64,000 nt of DNA from Spartobacteria bacterium UBA5019 (GTDB lineage: Bacteria; Verrucomicrobiota; Verrucomicrobiia; Chthoniobacterales; Terrimicrobiaceae), in assembly GCA_002396485.1 (NCBI GenBank), contig DGXZ01000030.1, positions 5,267 to 69,266 of the forward strand, given 5' to 3'. This document shows positions 50,747 to 59,391 of this stretch, piece by piece. Both the position numbers and the translations under genes were made by a program. Position 1 is the stretch's first letter; the number at the start of each line of letters is the position of its first letter. The notes beneath the pieces were generated by a model. That model saw only the letters and a program-made list of their open reading frames with translations. It ran no database searches and had not been told where the DNA came from.

Positions 50747-51753
50747 TATGGCTGGCTGGAGAGGTAGAGCGGAAGTGGATGATCAAAGGCGAGCGACCCC
50801 GGGTCGGCACGCGTGTCTTGCAGGTCGTTTTTGTAATAAACGCCTACAACATACCCGGCATAGGTGAAGTCGGATTTCGCAGGCGGTGTGTAGACGGCGT
50901 TCAGCAGCTCCGGTTCGTTGTTGCTCCAATCCACCGGTGGGCTGATCCATTCTGTGAGAACCTCCGAGTTTGTGAGCTGGATTTGCCCGGTCTGATCGCG
51001 TTCATAAAAGAAAACATGAACCGCCATTTGGCGAGGTTCGATGGACTGGTTTGGTCGGGCCTTGATCGAGATGCGCAGGTTTTTTGCTCCCTTTGGAGCA
51101 TCGCTCAAGCGCGTATCAATGATCCCCAGGCTCGCGCCGGGCTGGAGTCCAAACTCGTCGCGCATATCTGCTCCGGCTTCGCTGGCGACTACCGTGGGAA
51201 TGGGCGTGCCTTCGGGGAGGCTGAGCGTTTCCATTTTGCGTTTTGTCTGGGCGCGATCCTTGGCGGATAGATTCGGAAGTTCAAGGACCTTATTGTAACA
51301 TTCCGCCGCTGCCGACATATCGCCTTTTTTCTCATGCAGCCGCCCGATGCGAAGCATCACGCCTGGGTCTCCGGGCAGCAGCCTGTCTGCCTCCTGGATT
51401 TTTGCCATGCCTGCATCGAAGTCGCCGATGCGGAATGCCTTGTCGGAATCCTCCACGAGTTGGAGAATTTTTTCCTGGAGGGCCTCATCAAGCTGTTCGG
51501 GCGCCGTGGTCGGGGGTGGTGTGCTCTGGGCGACTGGCTGGGGTGAGGGCAACGTGTTTCCCGTCATCTGGGGGGTGGGCGCTGGCGCTGGTATGATTTT
51601 TTTTACGATGTTCTTCTGAAGAAGCGGGGCGTAGTGCAAGGCGACGAGGCCGATCTGAACGACCAGAAAGAGGCAAAGCAAACCTGCGGCAACGCGAAAA
51701 GTCGGTCCGGCGGGCACGCGGGGAATGGGTGATGGGGTGGATGACTGGCTCAT
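50746..51753 (-). CDS. Membrane-anchored TPR protein
   Basis: A 335-residue protein with a membrane helix (about 23-42), a proline/threonine-rich spacer (about 50-90), two TPR-like helices (about 100-165, with AFRIGDFDAGMAKIQEADRLLPGDPGVMLRIGRLHEKKGD and a third partial repeat), and a beta-rich C-terminal domain (about 200-335). Start ATG at 51753; TTG at 51771 is less likely. Its stop overlaps the SUMF1-fusion start (TAATG), so the two are translationally coupled and probably partners. Confidence 0.78.
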   Translation of the reverse strand: MSQSSTPSPIPRVPAGPTFRVAAGLLCLFLVVQIGLVALHYAPLLQKNIVKKIIPAPAPTPQMTGNTLPSPQPVAQSTPPPTTAPEQLDEALQEKILQLVEDSDKAFRIGDFDAGMAKIQEADRLLPGDPGVMLRIGRLHEKKGDMSAAAECYNKVLELPNLSAKDRAQTKRKMETLSLPEGTPIPTVVASEAGADMRDEFGLQPGASLGIIDTRLSDAPKGAKNLRISIKARPNQSIEPRQMAVHVFFYERDQTGQIQLTNSEVLTEWISPPVDWSNNEPELLNAVYTPPAKSDFTYAGYVVGVYYKNDLQDTRADPGSLAFDHPLPLYLSSQP

Positions 51754-51816
51754 GAAGGAATCACAAAGCAAATACCCGCTCCCACGGAAAAATCAAAGTG
51801 CTATTCAACGGGCGTT

Positions 51817-52476
51817 TCATCTCAGGGGCATTGCAGGCCTTGTTTTTTTGCGCAGCAAGCAAAGTGTTTCGCGCCCCTCTCGCTCGCTGTAGGTCGGAAC
51901 TGCAGCACTGCTTTTCACGATTTCAAAGTCATCGCTGAAAAGCAGGCCCATTTCAGCCAGGTCACAGCGGAATGGTGGCGAATGAGGGTTGGGGTTTTCG
52001 GGATTTGTAAAAAAAACTGCCAGCAAGAATCCTCCGTCGTGCAGCGCTGCGGCCGCCGCCCGCACATAGTCGGCGCGGCGCTCTGGAGGGATGGCGCAAA
52101 GGCAAGTGTGCTCGAAAAGGACATCAAATGAGCTCGGCTGCACGGCATTCCCCGTCAAAAAATCCCCCTCCTGATAGCATTCGTTTCCCGCTTTTGGGTA
52201 ACTTCGGGCCAGATTCAGGGCGGAGGGGGCTACATCCAGGCCTAAAACAAACGCTGCACCCCCGGCGGCGATGGCCCGCACATCATGTCCGACCCCGCAA
52301 CCGGGCACGAGCACGCGGCCGGCGATGGGCAGTTTTTTCAGCCGGGCCAGCAGGGCAGGGTGCGCTGCGCCCTTGTCCCAAGGAGTGTCCCCCGCGACAT
52401 AGCGGGCGTCCCAGTCAATGCCGACGCCAGCGTGTGCCGAGTGAGATGCCATATTGGAATTTTCTGGAGTGTTCAC
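51817..52476 (-). CDS. TPMT-like class I SAM methyltransferase
   Basis: A 219-residue methyltransferase of the thiopurine S-methyltransferase family: WDARYVAGDTPWDKG near 22-36, the AdoMet-binding VLVPGCGVGHDVRAIAA (about 55-71), GLDVAPSAL and the DVLFEHTCLCAIPPERR signature. TPMT members methylate thiols or metalloids such as tellurite or selenium compounds. The 5' end overlaps the preceding OvoM-like gene by 38-62 bases depending on which ATG (52476 or 52452) is used. Confidence 0.88.
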   Translation of the reverse strand: MNTPENSNMASHSAHAGVGIDWDARYVAGDTPWDKGAAHPALLARLKKLPIAGRVLVPGCGVGHDVRAIAAGGAAFVLGLDVAPSALNLARSYPKAGNECYQEGDFLTGNAVQPSSFDVLFEHTCLCAIPPERRADYVRAAAAALHDGGFLLAVFFTNPENPNPHSPPFRCDLAEMGLLFSDDFEIVKSSAAVPTYSEREGRETLCLLRKKTRPAMPLR

Positions 52477-53158
52477 GGATCAGGAAAGGCAGGTCTTTGG
52501 TGAACTCCAGCGTGAAGGCCGGACGCAGGAGATCAGCGAGGACTTCCTGGGATGCTGCCGCGTCCTCCGTGCCGCCGAGCCAGTTTTTTTCCGGAGTGAA
52601 CTCCGGCAGCCAGGAAAATGGGGTTGCGAGCAGCAGTTGGCCGCCTGACTTGACAAGATCTGCCAAGCGCTCAATGAAGCGCAGCGGCTCGGGCAGACGG
52701 CAGATGAGATTCGCAGCCAAGACGACATCGAAAACACCGAGATCGCTTCGCAGATTCATCGCATCCCCCGTTTCAAAACCCACCCGCGTGCAATCGACCT
52801 CCTTTGGAACATGGGCGGTGAATTTCTGCACCCGCTTGCCTTCGAAGGCGACAGTGGCCTCAAGAGAACCTTGTTTTTTCAATTCCTCCGCCGCGCGGAT
52901 GAAGGCTGCGGAGAAATCAATACCCGTCACCTTGGGGATCGATCGAGCCAGTTCAAAGGACGATGCTCCCACCGCGCAGCCCACATCGAGTGCGTTGCCA
53001 GTCGGCGAGGAGGTGTCGAGCAACTCCGAGACCACCCGCCGGGGGAAGTCCCATGCCTCGCTTGGAACAGGAAGAGTGCCCGCCGCCTCGGCGAATGTGG
53101 CGAAGTGGAAAAACAGATATTCATCAACCAGCCGCCGGGACTCGTAGGGATTCGACAT
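52415..53158 (-). CDS. Putative 4-mercaptohistidine N1-methyltransferase (OvoA C-terminal type)
   Basis: A 247-residue stand-alone methyltransferase matching the C-terminal module of OvoA, which N-methylates 5-(or 4-)mercaptohistidine in ovothiol synthesis. Family start SNPYESRRLVDEYLFFHFA, AdoMet motif ALDVGCAVGASSFELARS, and the EFTPEKNWLGG block are present. The sulfoxide-synthase part of OvoA is not in the window, so the role rests on family similarity. Its 3' end runs into the TPMT-like gene, making a coupled pair of methyltransferases. Confidence 0.82.
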   Translation of the reverse strand: MSNPYESRRLVDEYLFFHFATFAEAAGTLPVPSEAWDFPRRVVSELLDTSSPTGNALDVGCAVGASSFELARSIPKVTGIDFSAAFIRAAEELKKQGSLEATVAFEGKRVQKFTAHVPKEVDCTRVGFETGDAMNLRSDLGVFDVVLAANLICRLPEPLRFIERLADLVKSGGQLLLATPFSWLPEFTPEKNWLGGTEDAAASQEVLADLLRPAFTLEFTKDLPFLIREHSRKFQYGISLGTRWRRH

Positions 53159-53244
53159 CCCCGATCTCTACCACTCTCCGCCCGCTTTCGGAAACAGCAA
53201 TCCCGGCTTGGACAAACCACCCCGCACTCTGATACATCCCCGGC

Positions 53245-54780
53245 ATGCTTACTCGCGTGTTCTCAGCCGCGCTGCAGGGTGTCGAAGCCATTCAAGTGGA
53301 GGTGGAGGTCAATACCGGTTCAGGCAACCCGGTGGTGATCGTCGTTGGACTTCCCGATGCCGCCGTGCGCGAGAGCAAGGATCGCGTCACCACAGCCATT
53401 TCAAACAGCGGCTTCCGCTGGCCCCGCGAGCGGACGACGATCAATCTCGCTCCGGCTGACATCAAAAAAGAAGGTCCGAGTTTTGATCTGCCCATCGCTG
53501 TCGGCATGGTTGCCGCCGCCGAGCGCGCCGAACTGCCCCGGCTTGAGCGTTGCTTTGTCATCGGAGAACTCGCCCTCACCGGCGAGATCCGCGCGATCAA
53601 AGGCGCTCTGCCTATCGCCGTGGCCGCCCGCGATCAGGGAATGAAAGCCGTGATTCTCCCCGCAGCGAATGCCGCTGAGGCCGCCATCGTGGAGGGTATC
53701 GAGGTCTATGGCGTGAGAAATCTCCGCGAGGCCTACGAATTTCTTTCCCGAAAAAAGGAACTCACTCCGGTGCGTGGAAGTGCCGCCGAGCGGCTCACCG
53801 CCGGTTCGTCCGATGATGTCGATTTTTCTGAGGTGAAGGGACAGCACCAGGTCAAGCGTGCCATCGAAGTCGCCATGGCCGGCGGACACAATCTCCTGCT
53901 CATCGGCCCTCCCGGCTCGGGCAAGAGCATGCTGGCGAAGCGCATTCCGACGATCATTCCACCCATGACCCTCGATGAGGCGATTGAAACCACCAAGATT
54001 CACAGCATTTGCGGCATTCTCGATGAGTCGAATGCGTTCGTTTCGAAGCGCCCCTTCCGCTCGCCGCACCATACCATCAGCGATATCGGGCTCCTCGGCG
54101 GATCCGCCAATCCCTCGCCGGGCGAGGTCAGTATCGCCCACAATGGCGTCCTCTTCCTCGATGAACTGCCGGAATTCAAACGCTCCACGCTCGAGGTCAT
54201 GCGCCAACCGATCGAGGACGGCAAGGTGACTATTTCCCGCGCGGCAGGAACCATGACATTCCCCGCCGAATTCATTCTCATCGCCGCGATGAATCCCTGC
54301 CCGTGCGGATTCCACGGCGACCCGCAGCGTGAGTGCCGCTGCTCCAGCGTCCAGATTGAGCGTTACCGCAACCGAATCTCCGGCCCGCTCCTCGACCGCA
54401 TCGACATCCATGTCGAAGCTCCCGCCGTGGCCTTCAAGGAGCTCTCCAGTGGCGGCTCGGCCGAGCCCTCCGCAGAGATCCTCAATCGCGTTCTTCAGGC
54501 GCGTGATGTCCAAAAAAACCGGTTCACCGGTGAGAGAAAAACCGCCTCCAATGCCCGGATGTCGCACAGCCAGATCAAAACATTCTGTCCCCTCGACGAC
54601 ACCTCCCTCGAAATGCTCCGCCATGCCATGGAGGATCTCCACCTCAGTGCCCGTGCTTACGACCGCATTCTCAAAGTCTCCCGCACCATCGCCGATCTGG
54701 CATCCAGTGACCGCATCACTCCAGATCACATCGGCGAAGCCATCCAATACCGCACCCTCGACCGCAGGCTTTGGGTTTGA
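53245..54780 (+). CDS. YifB/ComM-like Mg-chelatase-fold AAA ATPase
   Basis: A 511-residue protein: an N-terminal ChlI-like Lon-protease-fold domain (about 20-165, VGLPDAAVRESKDRV), then AAA+ core with Walker A LLLIGPPGSGKSMLAKRIP (about 210-228), Walker B LFLDELPEF (about 302-310) and a C-terminal Mg-chelatase lid (about 400-505). ComM homologues help branch migration in natural transformation. The ATG at 53245 is the family start. A hairpin separates it from the convergent outer-membrane protein gene. Confidence 0.93.
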   Translation: MLTRVFSAALQGVEAIQVEVEVNTGSGNPVVIVVGLPDAAVRESKDRVTTAISNSGFRWPRERTTINLAPADIKKEGPSFDLPIAVGMVAAAERAELPRLERCFVIGELALTGEIRAIKGALPIAVAARDQGMKAVILPAANAAEAAIVEGIEVYGVRNLREAYEFLSRKKELTPVRGSAAERLTAGSSDDVDFSEVKGQHQVKRAIEVAMAGGHNLLLIGPPGSGKSMLAKRIPTIIPPMTLDEAIETTKIHSICGILDESNAFVSKRPFRSPHHTISDIGLLGGSANPSPGEVSIAHNGVLFLDELPEFKRSTLEVMRQPIEDGKVTISRAAGTMTFPAEFILIAAMNPCPCGFHGDPQRECRCSSVQIERYRNRISGPLLDRIDIHVEAPAVAFKELSSGGSAEPSAEILNRVLQARDVQKNRFTGERKTASNARMSHSQIKTFCPLDDTSLEMLRHAMEDLHLSARAYDRILKVSRTIADLASSDRITPDHIGEAIQYRTLDRRLWV

Positions 54781-54797
54781 GTTTCCCGCAGCAGGAA

Positions 54798-54843
54798 GGC
54801 CTTCGCCCGCCGAGGAAATGGCGAGCGAGGCCGTCTGGTTTTA
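54798..54843. terminator. Hairpin between convergent genes
   Basis: GGCC-TTCGCCCGCC (54798-54811) pairs imperfectly with GGCGAGCGA-GGCC (54820-54832) and is followed by a T-rich stretch on the plus strand. Likely a shared terminator for the ATPase gene and the convergent outer-membrane protein gene. Confidence 0.5.
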
Positions 54844-55755
54844 TTAGTAGGTAAAGTTCAGGCCGACATTGGCCCAGACTTCGTTGCCTTGGTCGATGTC
54901 CTGCAGCGCGGTCATGGCGAGGCTGTAGTTGATACCGGCAAACACGGAGATGATTTTGCTAATTTGCCAGTTTGCTTCGAGACCGAATTGGAAGCTATTC
55001 CAGCCATAGTAGGTGCGTGTGTTGTAGCCGAGGTTCACGCCTAAGAGGGCATAGGGTTCAAGGGTGACGATGTCTTTGTAAACCGGGATTTCGCCATCGA
55101 GACGGAACTCTAAAAACGCGCCGGGTGTGTTGTTGAGATCCCAGATGAAGGCCGTGCTGGGTGTCACATACGGGATTTTGTTTGTGCCGAGGACGACGAA
55201 GAGTTCGTTGCCGTAGGTTTTGTGCAGATGACCACCTTCTTCTTCGTGTTCCTCGTGTCCGGCCTCTTCATGCTCGTGCGCGTGACCTTCTTCGACGATG
55301 CCGGGCGTGTAGCGGAAGTTGTAGCCGGGAATCACAAACACCGGACCGAGGTCAAAATTGTAGCCGGCGGTGAAATCCCACTCCTCGAAGTCGCTCGAAG
55401 TGCCGAATCCGTTCCAAACGCTCAAAGTGAAGTCGCCGATCCAAACGCCCACCTCATTGGTATAGGCGCCGCCGCTGCCGGTTTCGTTCACGCCATAGTG
55501 GATGTGGCGGCTCTCCCATCCGGTTGTGAGGTCGGCTCCCCAGATACGGCTGTCGGTCTCCAGCGCGGGGGCTTTGAAGTTTTTGCCGCTCGGGGAGGTT
55601 TGCGCATGGGCGTGACCTGTGAGCGGCTGCGCGCCGGTATCCAGCGCCTGGTTGATCTCGGTTTGGGTTTCGCGGTGGTTGTGGGCGATGCCGTGGGCTC
55701 CGGCGAGCGGTGCCATGGCGAGGAGGGCGAGTGCGGTGTGGAGTGGTTTTTTCAT
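54844..55755 (-). CDS. Histidine-rich outer-membrane protein (beta-barrel-like)
   Basis: A 303-residue exported protein with a signal peptide (about 1-20). The mature part has alternating aromatic/polar strands (WGADLTTGWESRHIHYGVN, YNFDLGPVFVIPGYNFRYT, YGWNSFQFGLEANWQISKI) and ends in an aromatic-rich strand with a terminal Tyr, as expected for a small outer-membrane barrel. A loop at residues 155-178 has many His and Glu residues (EEGHAHEHEEAGHEEHEEEG), and more His lie near the N-terminus (HGIAHNH, GHAHAQ), suggesting metal binding or uptake of zinc, nickel or copper. No family name is certain. Confidence 0.8.
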   Translation of the reverse strand: MKKPLHTALALLAMAPLAGAHGIAHNHRETQTEINQALDTGAQPLTGHAHAQTSPSGKNFKAPALETDSRIWGADLTTGWESRHIHYGVNETGSGGAYTNEVGVWIGDFTLSVWNGFGTSSDFEEWDFTAGYNFDLGPVFVIPGYNFRYTPGIVEEGHAHEHEEAGHEEHEEEGGHLHKTYGNELFVVLGTNKIPYVTPSTAFIWDLNNTPGAFLEFRLDGEIPVYKDIVTLEPYALLGVNLGYNTRTYYGWNSFQFGLEANWQISKIISVFAGINYSLAMTALQDIDQGNEVWANVGLNFTY

Positions 55756-55886
55756 AAAATGGAGGGGCGCTGTTTATGCAAGTGTGTTGCAGGAGTCAAA
55801 TATAAAATGCAAATTGCTTGCGATAGTAAATTGCTCCCGCCGCGCTTGGCGGATGCGTGGATGGGCTGTAGAAGCGTGGGATCGTG

Positions 55887-58196
55887 ATGGGAAAATGGAA
55901 ATGCTTTTGCGCGGCGGGTGTTGTGGTGTGTTTCGTTGCTGTTGCCGTTTTTTGCTGGCTGCGAATGCCTGTGTCGGATCAGGAACTGCTGGCGAACTTT
56001 GCAAAGGCGGGGGATTTTTTTCGCGGGGTTGAGAGCGTGCGGGGGCTGCCGTGGTGGTCACCGAATTTCCTCCAAGGATCGAGTCTGGCGATGGCTTGGG
56101 GTTACATGTTTTCCAATGTGGTCATGCTGGCGACCGCCCTGCCTTTTGGCTTTCTGGCGGGCTCGAAAGTGGCGGTGGGCCTTTGCCTCGTGGCAGGCGC
56201 GGCGGGGATGTATTTTTTCCTCCGGCGTTGGAATGCTGGCGGGTTGGTGGCCTGGCTCGGTGCGGCGCTGTTTTTGCTGAATCCCTCGGTGCTGACGCGC
56301 GCGGTAGGGTTTGAGCATTTTGTGGTCGTGGTCTCTCTGGCGGTTTTGCCGTGGGTTTTCTGGGCGTTGGTGGGTTTGGTGTGGGAGGGAACGGCTCGGT
56401 CGGCTTTGGTTTTTGGCGTTTGTTTTTCCCTGCTGGCGCTGGCGTATGGAAAAACCGGTCTCATGGCCTTGCCGGTGCTCGGGGTGTTTGCGGCGGTGGA
56501 GTATTTTCCCCGTGCGCGTGCGGAGCGGCCCGGATGGAGGATCTTGGCTTTGGCGGCAGGCGCTGTTTGTGTGCTGGCTGTGCTGCCGAACCTTCCCGCG
56601 CTGCGCGAGGCGGGTTTTGTGGCTATGTTTGAATTCGGGCCCTTTGAAGGCTGGCAGCGCGCGTTCAGCACGAAGAGTGCGCTGAGTTGGCTGGACCGGG
56701 GTGGCTGGCTAAGCGAGGGGATGGATTCCGGCTTCGCGCCCACTACTCTGAATGGTGGAACTTATTTGGGTTGTACCGCAGTGTTCGCAGTCGCTCTGCT
56801 TCTGGGCGTGCTCCATGGGGGAGAGTTGGGAGGCAAGGCCCGCTTGCTTTTAGCTCTGGCGCTCGGTGCGTTCTGGCTCTCTTTCGGCCCCCGCAGCGTG
56901 CTGGGTGGGCATTTCGAGTTTTTGCGGATGTCGATGGGGGCGGCAGACTTCACCCCGGCAGTGGCGTGGTTTTTGCTGGTCGTTCAGGTCTGGATGATCT
57001 TCCGCCTGGTGCCGCAAGGATCCATGCCCTGGCGTCTGGCGGCGGTCGGATTCTCATTAGTCTATTTGCTTGTGCCCGGTTTCCGCTTGCTCGAGTTCCT
57101 GCCGATCTATCGAAATATCCGCGCGCCCTTTGACTTCTATCAGGTCACTGGCTCGGTGTGCCTGATCGGTGCCTTGGTGATGGCGGCGGGGGCTTGGCTG
57201 GAAAAAGTGCGATGGGTGTTGCTTCGACGAGGGATTGCCATGGTTTTCGTTGTGCTGGTGGCGGTGGATGTCGCCCCGTATGCGCGGCCGTTTTTTCAGG
57301 AGCGGCTGGGACAGGGCGTGTGGCGTGACTTTTTGGAGGTGCAGGAATTTTTAAAAACCGCTCCGGAGCCGGGGCGCGTCTATGCTTTTTCGGGACGGTA
57401 TTTTTATCTCATGACGCCATGGCTCTCGGGACGCCCGCTGGCGGCGGAGGCTTTCAACAGCTACCTGCACCAACGCGGGGCGGCGATTTTGCAGGCCTCG
57501 GCGTTTTTGAACGACGAGCGCATGGCGACCTACTTCCGCGTGGCCGGTGTGGCTTATGTGTTGGTCGATAAAACCGACCCTGACACGAAGCCCGAGATGC
57601 AGGCGAAACTGCGCGGGCTTTTCCCTGTGGTTTTTGAAAATGAAAACATGGCGCTGCTGGGCGTGGGGAATCCGCTGGGGTATGGATTTTTGGCGAAGGA
57701 TTTTCTGCAAACCGGCACCGATTCGCCCGAGACGGCCATCGCCGCGATCGGTGGAGCGGAGCATAATTTGGCCATGATTCAAACCAGCGGCCTTGCCGTC
57801 GACGAGCCGGGCCTGCGTGGCAAGATCATCGAAGGCCGTATTGCCGCATCCGAGGGCAAAGTGCTCGATGAAGGCAAGGCGTTCGCACGGGCCTCGAGGC
57901 GCGAAGGCGGCACATATCAGAGGGTGGATTTCGAACCAACGGGCGAAAGCGGTTGGCTGATCTTCAACGAGGCATGGCATCCGGATTGGACTGCTCTTGA
58001 AGGCGGCGACAGCCGTGAGGTCCACCGTGCCATGCTGGCTTTCTCAGCCGTTCAAACGACCGGCCAAGCAGGTGTCACATTCGAATTCCGGCAACCCTGG
58101 TGGTATAATGTCTGCGCTTGGACATCCCTCGCTGGCTGGGCCGCGGCGCTGGGCCTCTGCGTCTTCATTCCCAGAGGCAGGTCCTCCGCGACTTGA
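55887..58196 (+). CDS. Large YfhO/GT-C-like multi-helix membrane protein
   Basis: A 769-residue inner-membrane protein: a first helix at 8-26, an extracytoplasmic loop, then about ten more helices to about residue 470, and a periplasmic C-terminal domain (about 480-745) closed by a last helix. The layout matches YfhO/GT-C-type membrane proteins that modify cell-surface polymers with sugars (family inference); no catalytic Asp motif is asserted. The start ATG at 55887 follows a GTG at 55884. About 40 bases of its 3' coding region recur at 59105-59143. The DNA seems even more G-rich than its neighbours. Confidence 0.75.
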   Translation: MGKWKCFCAAGVVVCFVAVAVFCWLRMPVSDQELLANFAKAGDFFRGVESVRGLPWWSPNFLQGSSLAMAWGYMFSNVVMLATALPFGFLAGSKVAVGLCLVAGAAGMYFFLRRWNAGGLVAWLGAALFLLNPSVLTRAVGFEHFVVVVSLAVLPWVFWALVGLVWEGTARSALVFGVCFSLLALAYGKTGLMALPVLGVFAAVEYFPRARAERPGWRILALAAGAVCVLAVLPNLPALREAGFVAMFEFGPFEGWQRAFSTKSALSWLDRGGWLSEGMDSGFAPTTLNGGTYLGCTAVFAVALLLGVLHGGELGGKARLLLALALGAFWLSFGPRSVLGGHFEFLRMSMGAADFTPAVAWFLLVVQVWMIFRLVPQGSMPWRLAAVGFSLVYLLVPGFRLLEFLPIYRNIRAPFDFYQVTGSVCLIGALVMAAGAWLEKVRWVLLRRGIAMVFVVLVAVDVAPYARPFFQERLGQGVWRDFLEVQEFLKTAPEPGRVYAFSGRYFYLMTPWLSGRPLAAEAFNSYLHQRGAAILQASAFLNDERMATYFRVAGVAYVLVDKTDPDTKPEMQAKLRGLFPVVFENENMALLGVGNPLGYGFLAKDFLQTGTDSPETAIAAIGGAEHNLAMIQTSGLAVDEPGLRGKIIEGRIAASEGKVLDEGKAFARASRREGGTYQRVDFEPTGESGWLIFNEAWHPDWTALEGGDSREVHRAMLAFSAVQTTGQAGVTFEFRQPWWYNVCAWTSLAGWAAALGLCVFIPRGRSSAT

Positions 58197-58223
58197 ATTC
58201 GCAAGCTTTCATCCAAGGCAAAA

Positions 58224-58246
58224 TGAAAGGAAATGTTGCCTGACCC
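58224..58246. repeat. Dispersed 23-base repeat, copy 1
   Basis: Identical to 61393-61415. It ends in TGACCC, a form often seen at the edges of REP-type or transposase-linked elements (recalled, not checked). The surrounding gap 58197-58395 holds no gene. Confidence 0.6.
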
Positions 58247-58249
58247 GGC

Positions 58250-58305
58250 CGGAACGCCGACGTCCTCGTCGGCATCAGCAACTCATAGCAATCACACTAC
58301 GGCAA
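58250..58305. repeat. Dispersed palindromic repeat, copy 1
   Basis: Contains the perfect hairpin GCCGAC/GTCGGC (58256-58273) and resembles 59334-59390, where the hairpin is degraded. Confidence 0.5.
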
Positions 58306-58395
58306 CCACCCGCCGCCTCAGCTCCAGCATCCATCCGCCCCGTAGCGGCATCTGCAAAGAGGGAAAACGGAGCGGGCTTGGGATTTTCAAAACCT

Positions 58396-58809
58396 TCAAT
58401 CCACGATGCTCCGAAAGCGCAACTCCTCGGTCATCATTCGTTGATTCACGATTTTTACACCCGAAACGCTCTTTCCCATCCACATCCCGAAGTGCCTGGC
58501 ATCTCCCGTAAGAAGGTGGGTGCAATTTCCGGAAATCGCGGCATCGAGAATTGGCCTGTCTTTTTCTGCAAGTTCCAACGGCGATGATGCTTGTCCTGTA
58601 TCAGCCAAGATATTCACGCGAGCGAGCCATTTTTCCAAGCCATCGATCAAATCTTCAGAAAAAGCGGCCACATTCCTTCTGGCTTCCTGCGCTGCAAATT
58701 CTGAAGTCACCAACTCCCCGTGCAGTTCCAAAACATCAAGCAAAAGGCTCGTCAACCACTTCGGATTCGAAGCTGAAAACAAGATATTCGCGTCAAGAAA
58801 AACTCTCAC
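58396..58809 (-). CDS. PIN-domain toxin-like ribonuclease
   Basis: A 137-residue PIN-domain protein. The first acidic residue is D7 in VFLDANILFSA, the middle acidic residue is in SEFAAQEARRN, and the C-terminal acidic pair is in KDRPILDAAISG with a following LLTGDARHF. PIN toxins cut RNA, usually tRNA or rRNA (family knowledge). The antitoxin-like gene upstream overlaps its start by four bases (ATGA). Confidence 0.82.
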   Translation of the reverse strand: MRVFLDANILFSASNPKWLTSLLLDVLELHGELVTSEFAAQEARRNVAAFSEDLIDGLEKWLARVNILADTGQASSPLELAEKDRPILDAAISGNCTHLLTGDARHFGMWMGKSVSGVKIVNQRMMTEELRFRSIVD

Positions 58810-59063
58810 GGCTCACCCTTTTTCGCCGCCTTGCGCAAGCCCACCGCGAACTCAGCCAACTCGGCATCCGCAGACTCAAACTCCGCAATCCGCTCCGGAG
58901 AATAGCTCTCCACAGCAACCACAGTTCCAGGACGGAGCAGTATTCCCTCCGGCCGCTCCTCCGCCACCAGGATACCCCGCGTCTCGCCGTAACCAATCCG
59001 TTGCCTCATTCGCTTTGGCAAGGTCACCATTCCCCGCTCATTCATCGAAATCATTTTTGTCAT
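58806..59063 (-). CDS. AbrB/MazE-like antitoxin
   Basis: An 85-residue protein with an N-terminal swapped-hairpin AbrB-type DNA-binding domain (about 5-48: MNERGMVTLPKRMRQRIG, LRPGTVVAV) and an acidic C-terminal half (about 50-80: ERIAEFESADAELAEFAVGLR) that could bind the PIN toxin. Antitoxin precedes toxin, with a four-base overlap, the usual order. Expected to repress its own promoter. Confidence 0.8.
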   Translation of the reverse strand: MTKMISMNERGMVTLPKRMRQRIGYGETRGILVAEERPEGILLRPGTVVAVESYSPERIAEFESADAELAEFAVGLRKAAKKGEP

Positions 59064-59104
59064 GATTTCAACATTCTTGAATTCTTGAAAAATTCAAGAC
59101 CTTG

Positions 59105-59143
59105 TATCATCGAAGGCCGCATCGCCGCCTCCGAGGGCAAAGC
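59105..59143. repeat. Duplicated scrap of the large membrane-protein gene
   Basis: About 39 bases match 57826-57864 with four differences, three of them at third codon positions (IIEGRIAASEGK is preserved). It is not part of any gene here and looks like the remnant of a former paralogue. The rest of the 459-base gap 59064-59522 holds the degraded palindrome copy 59334-59390, the 49-base tandem repeat, and no gene. Confidence 0.65.
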
Positions 59144-59333
59144 GCAAAGGAGTCTGTTGCACATTTGGACCTCTGCTCCCGCCACCTGCCACGACATGCC
59201 CTCAAGCATCCGCGTGGTGTGACTATTGCAGAATCCCGAAGAAATCTGGAGCTAACACATTTGCCAAAAACAAAGAGTTGAACCGGCTCAAACCTCTCAC
59301 GGAGACACAAGGACGCAGGGAAAACTTCTCGAC

Positions 59334-59390
59334 CGGAACGCCGAAGTCCACATCGTCATCAGCGCCTCAGAGCAAGACACATATGGCAAC
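59334..59390. repeat. Dispersed palindromic repeat, copy 2 (degraded)
   Basis: Related to 58250-58305 (shared CCGGAACGCCGA and later GGCAAC), with the hairpin broken by substitutions. Confidence 0.5.
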
Positions 59391-59391
59391 T

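Noticed and set aside
53401..54747. 448-codon antisense frame opposite the YifB gene
   Set aside because: Shadow; no recognisable domain, while the plus-strand product has clear Walker motifs.
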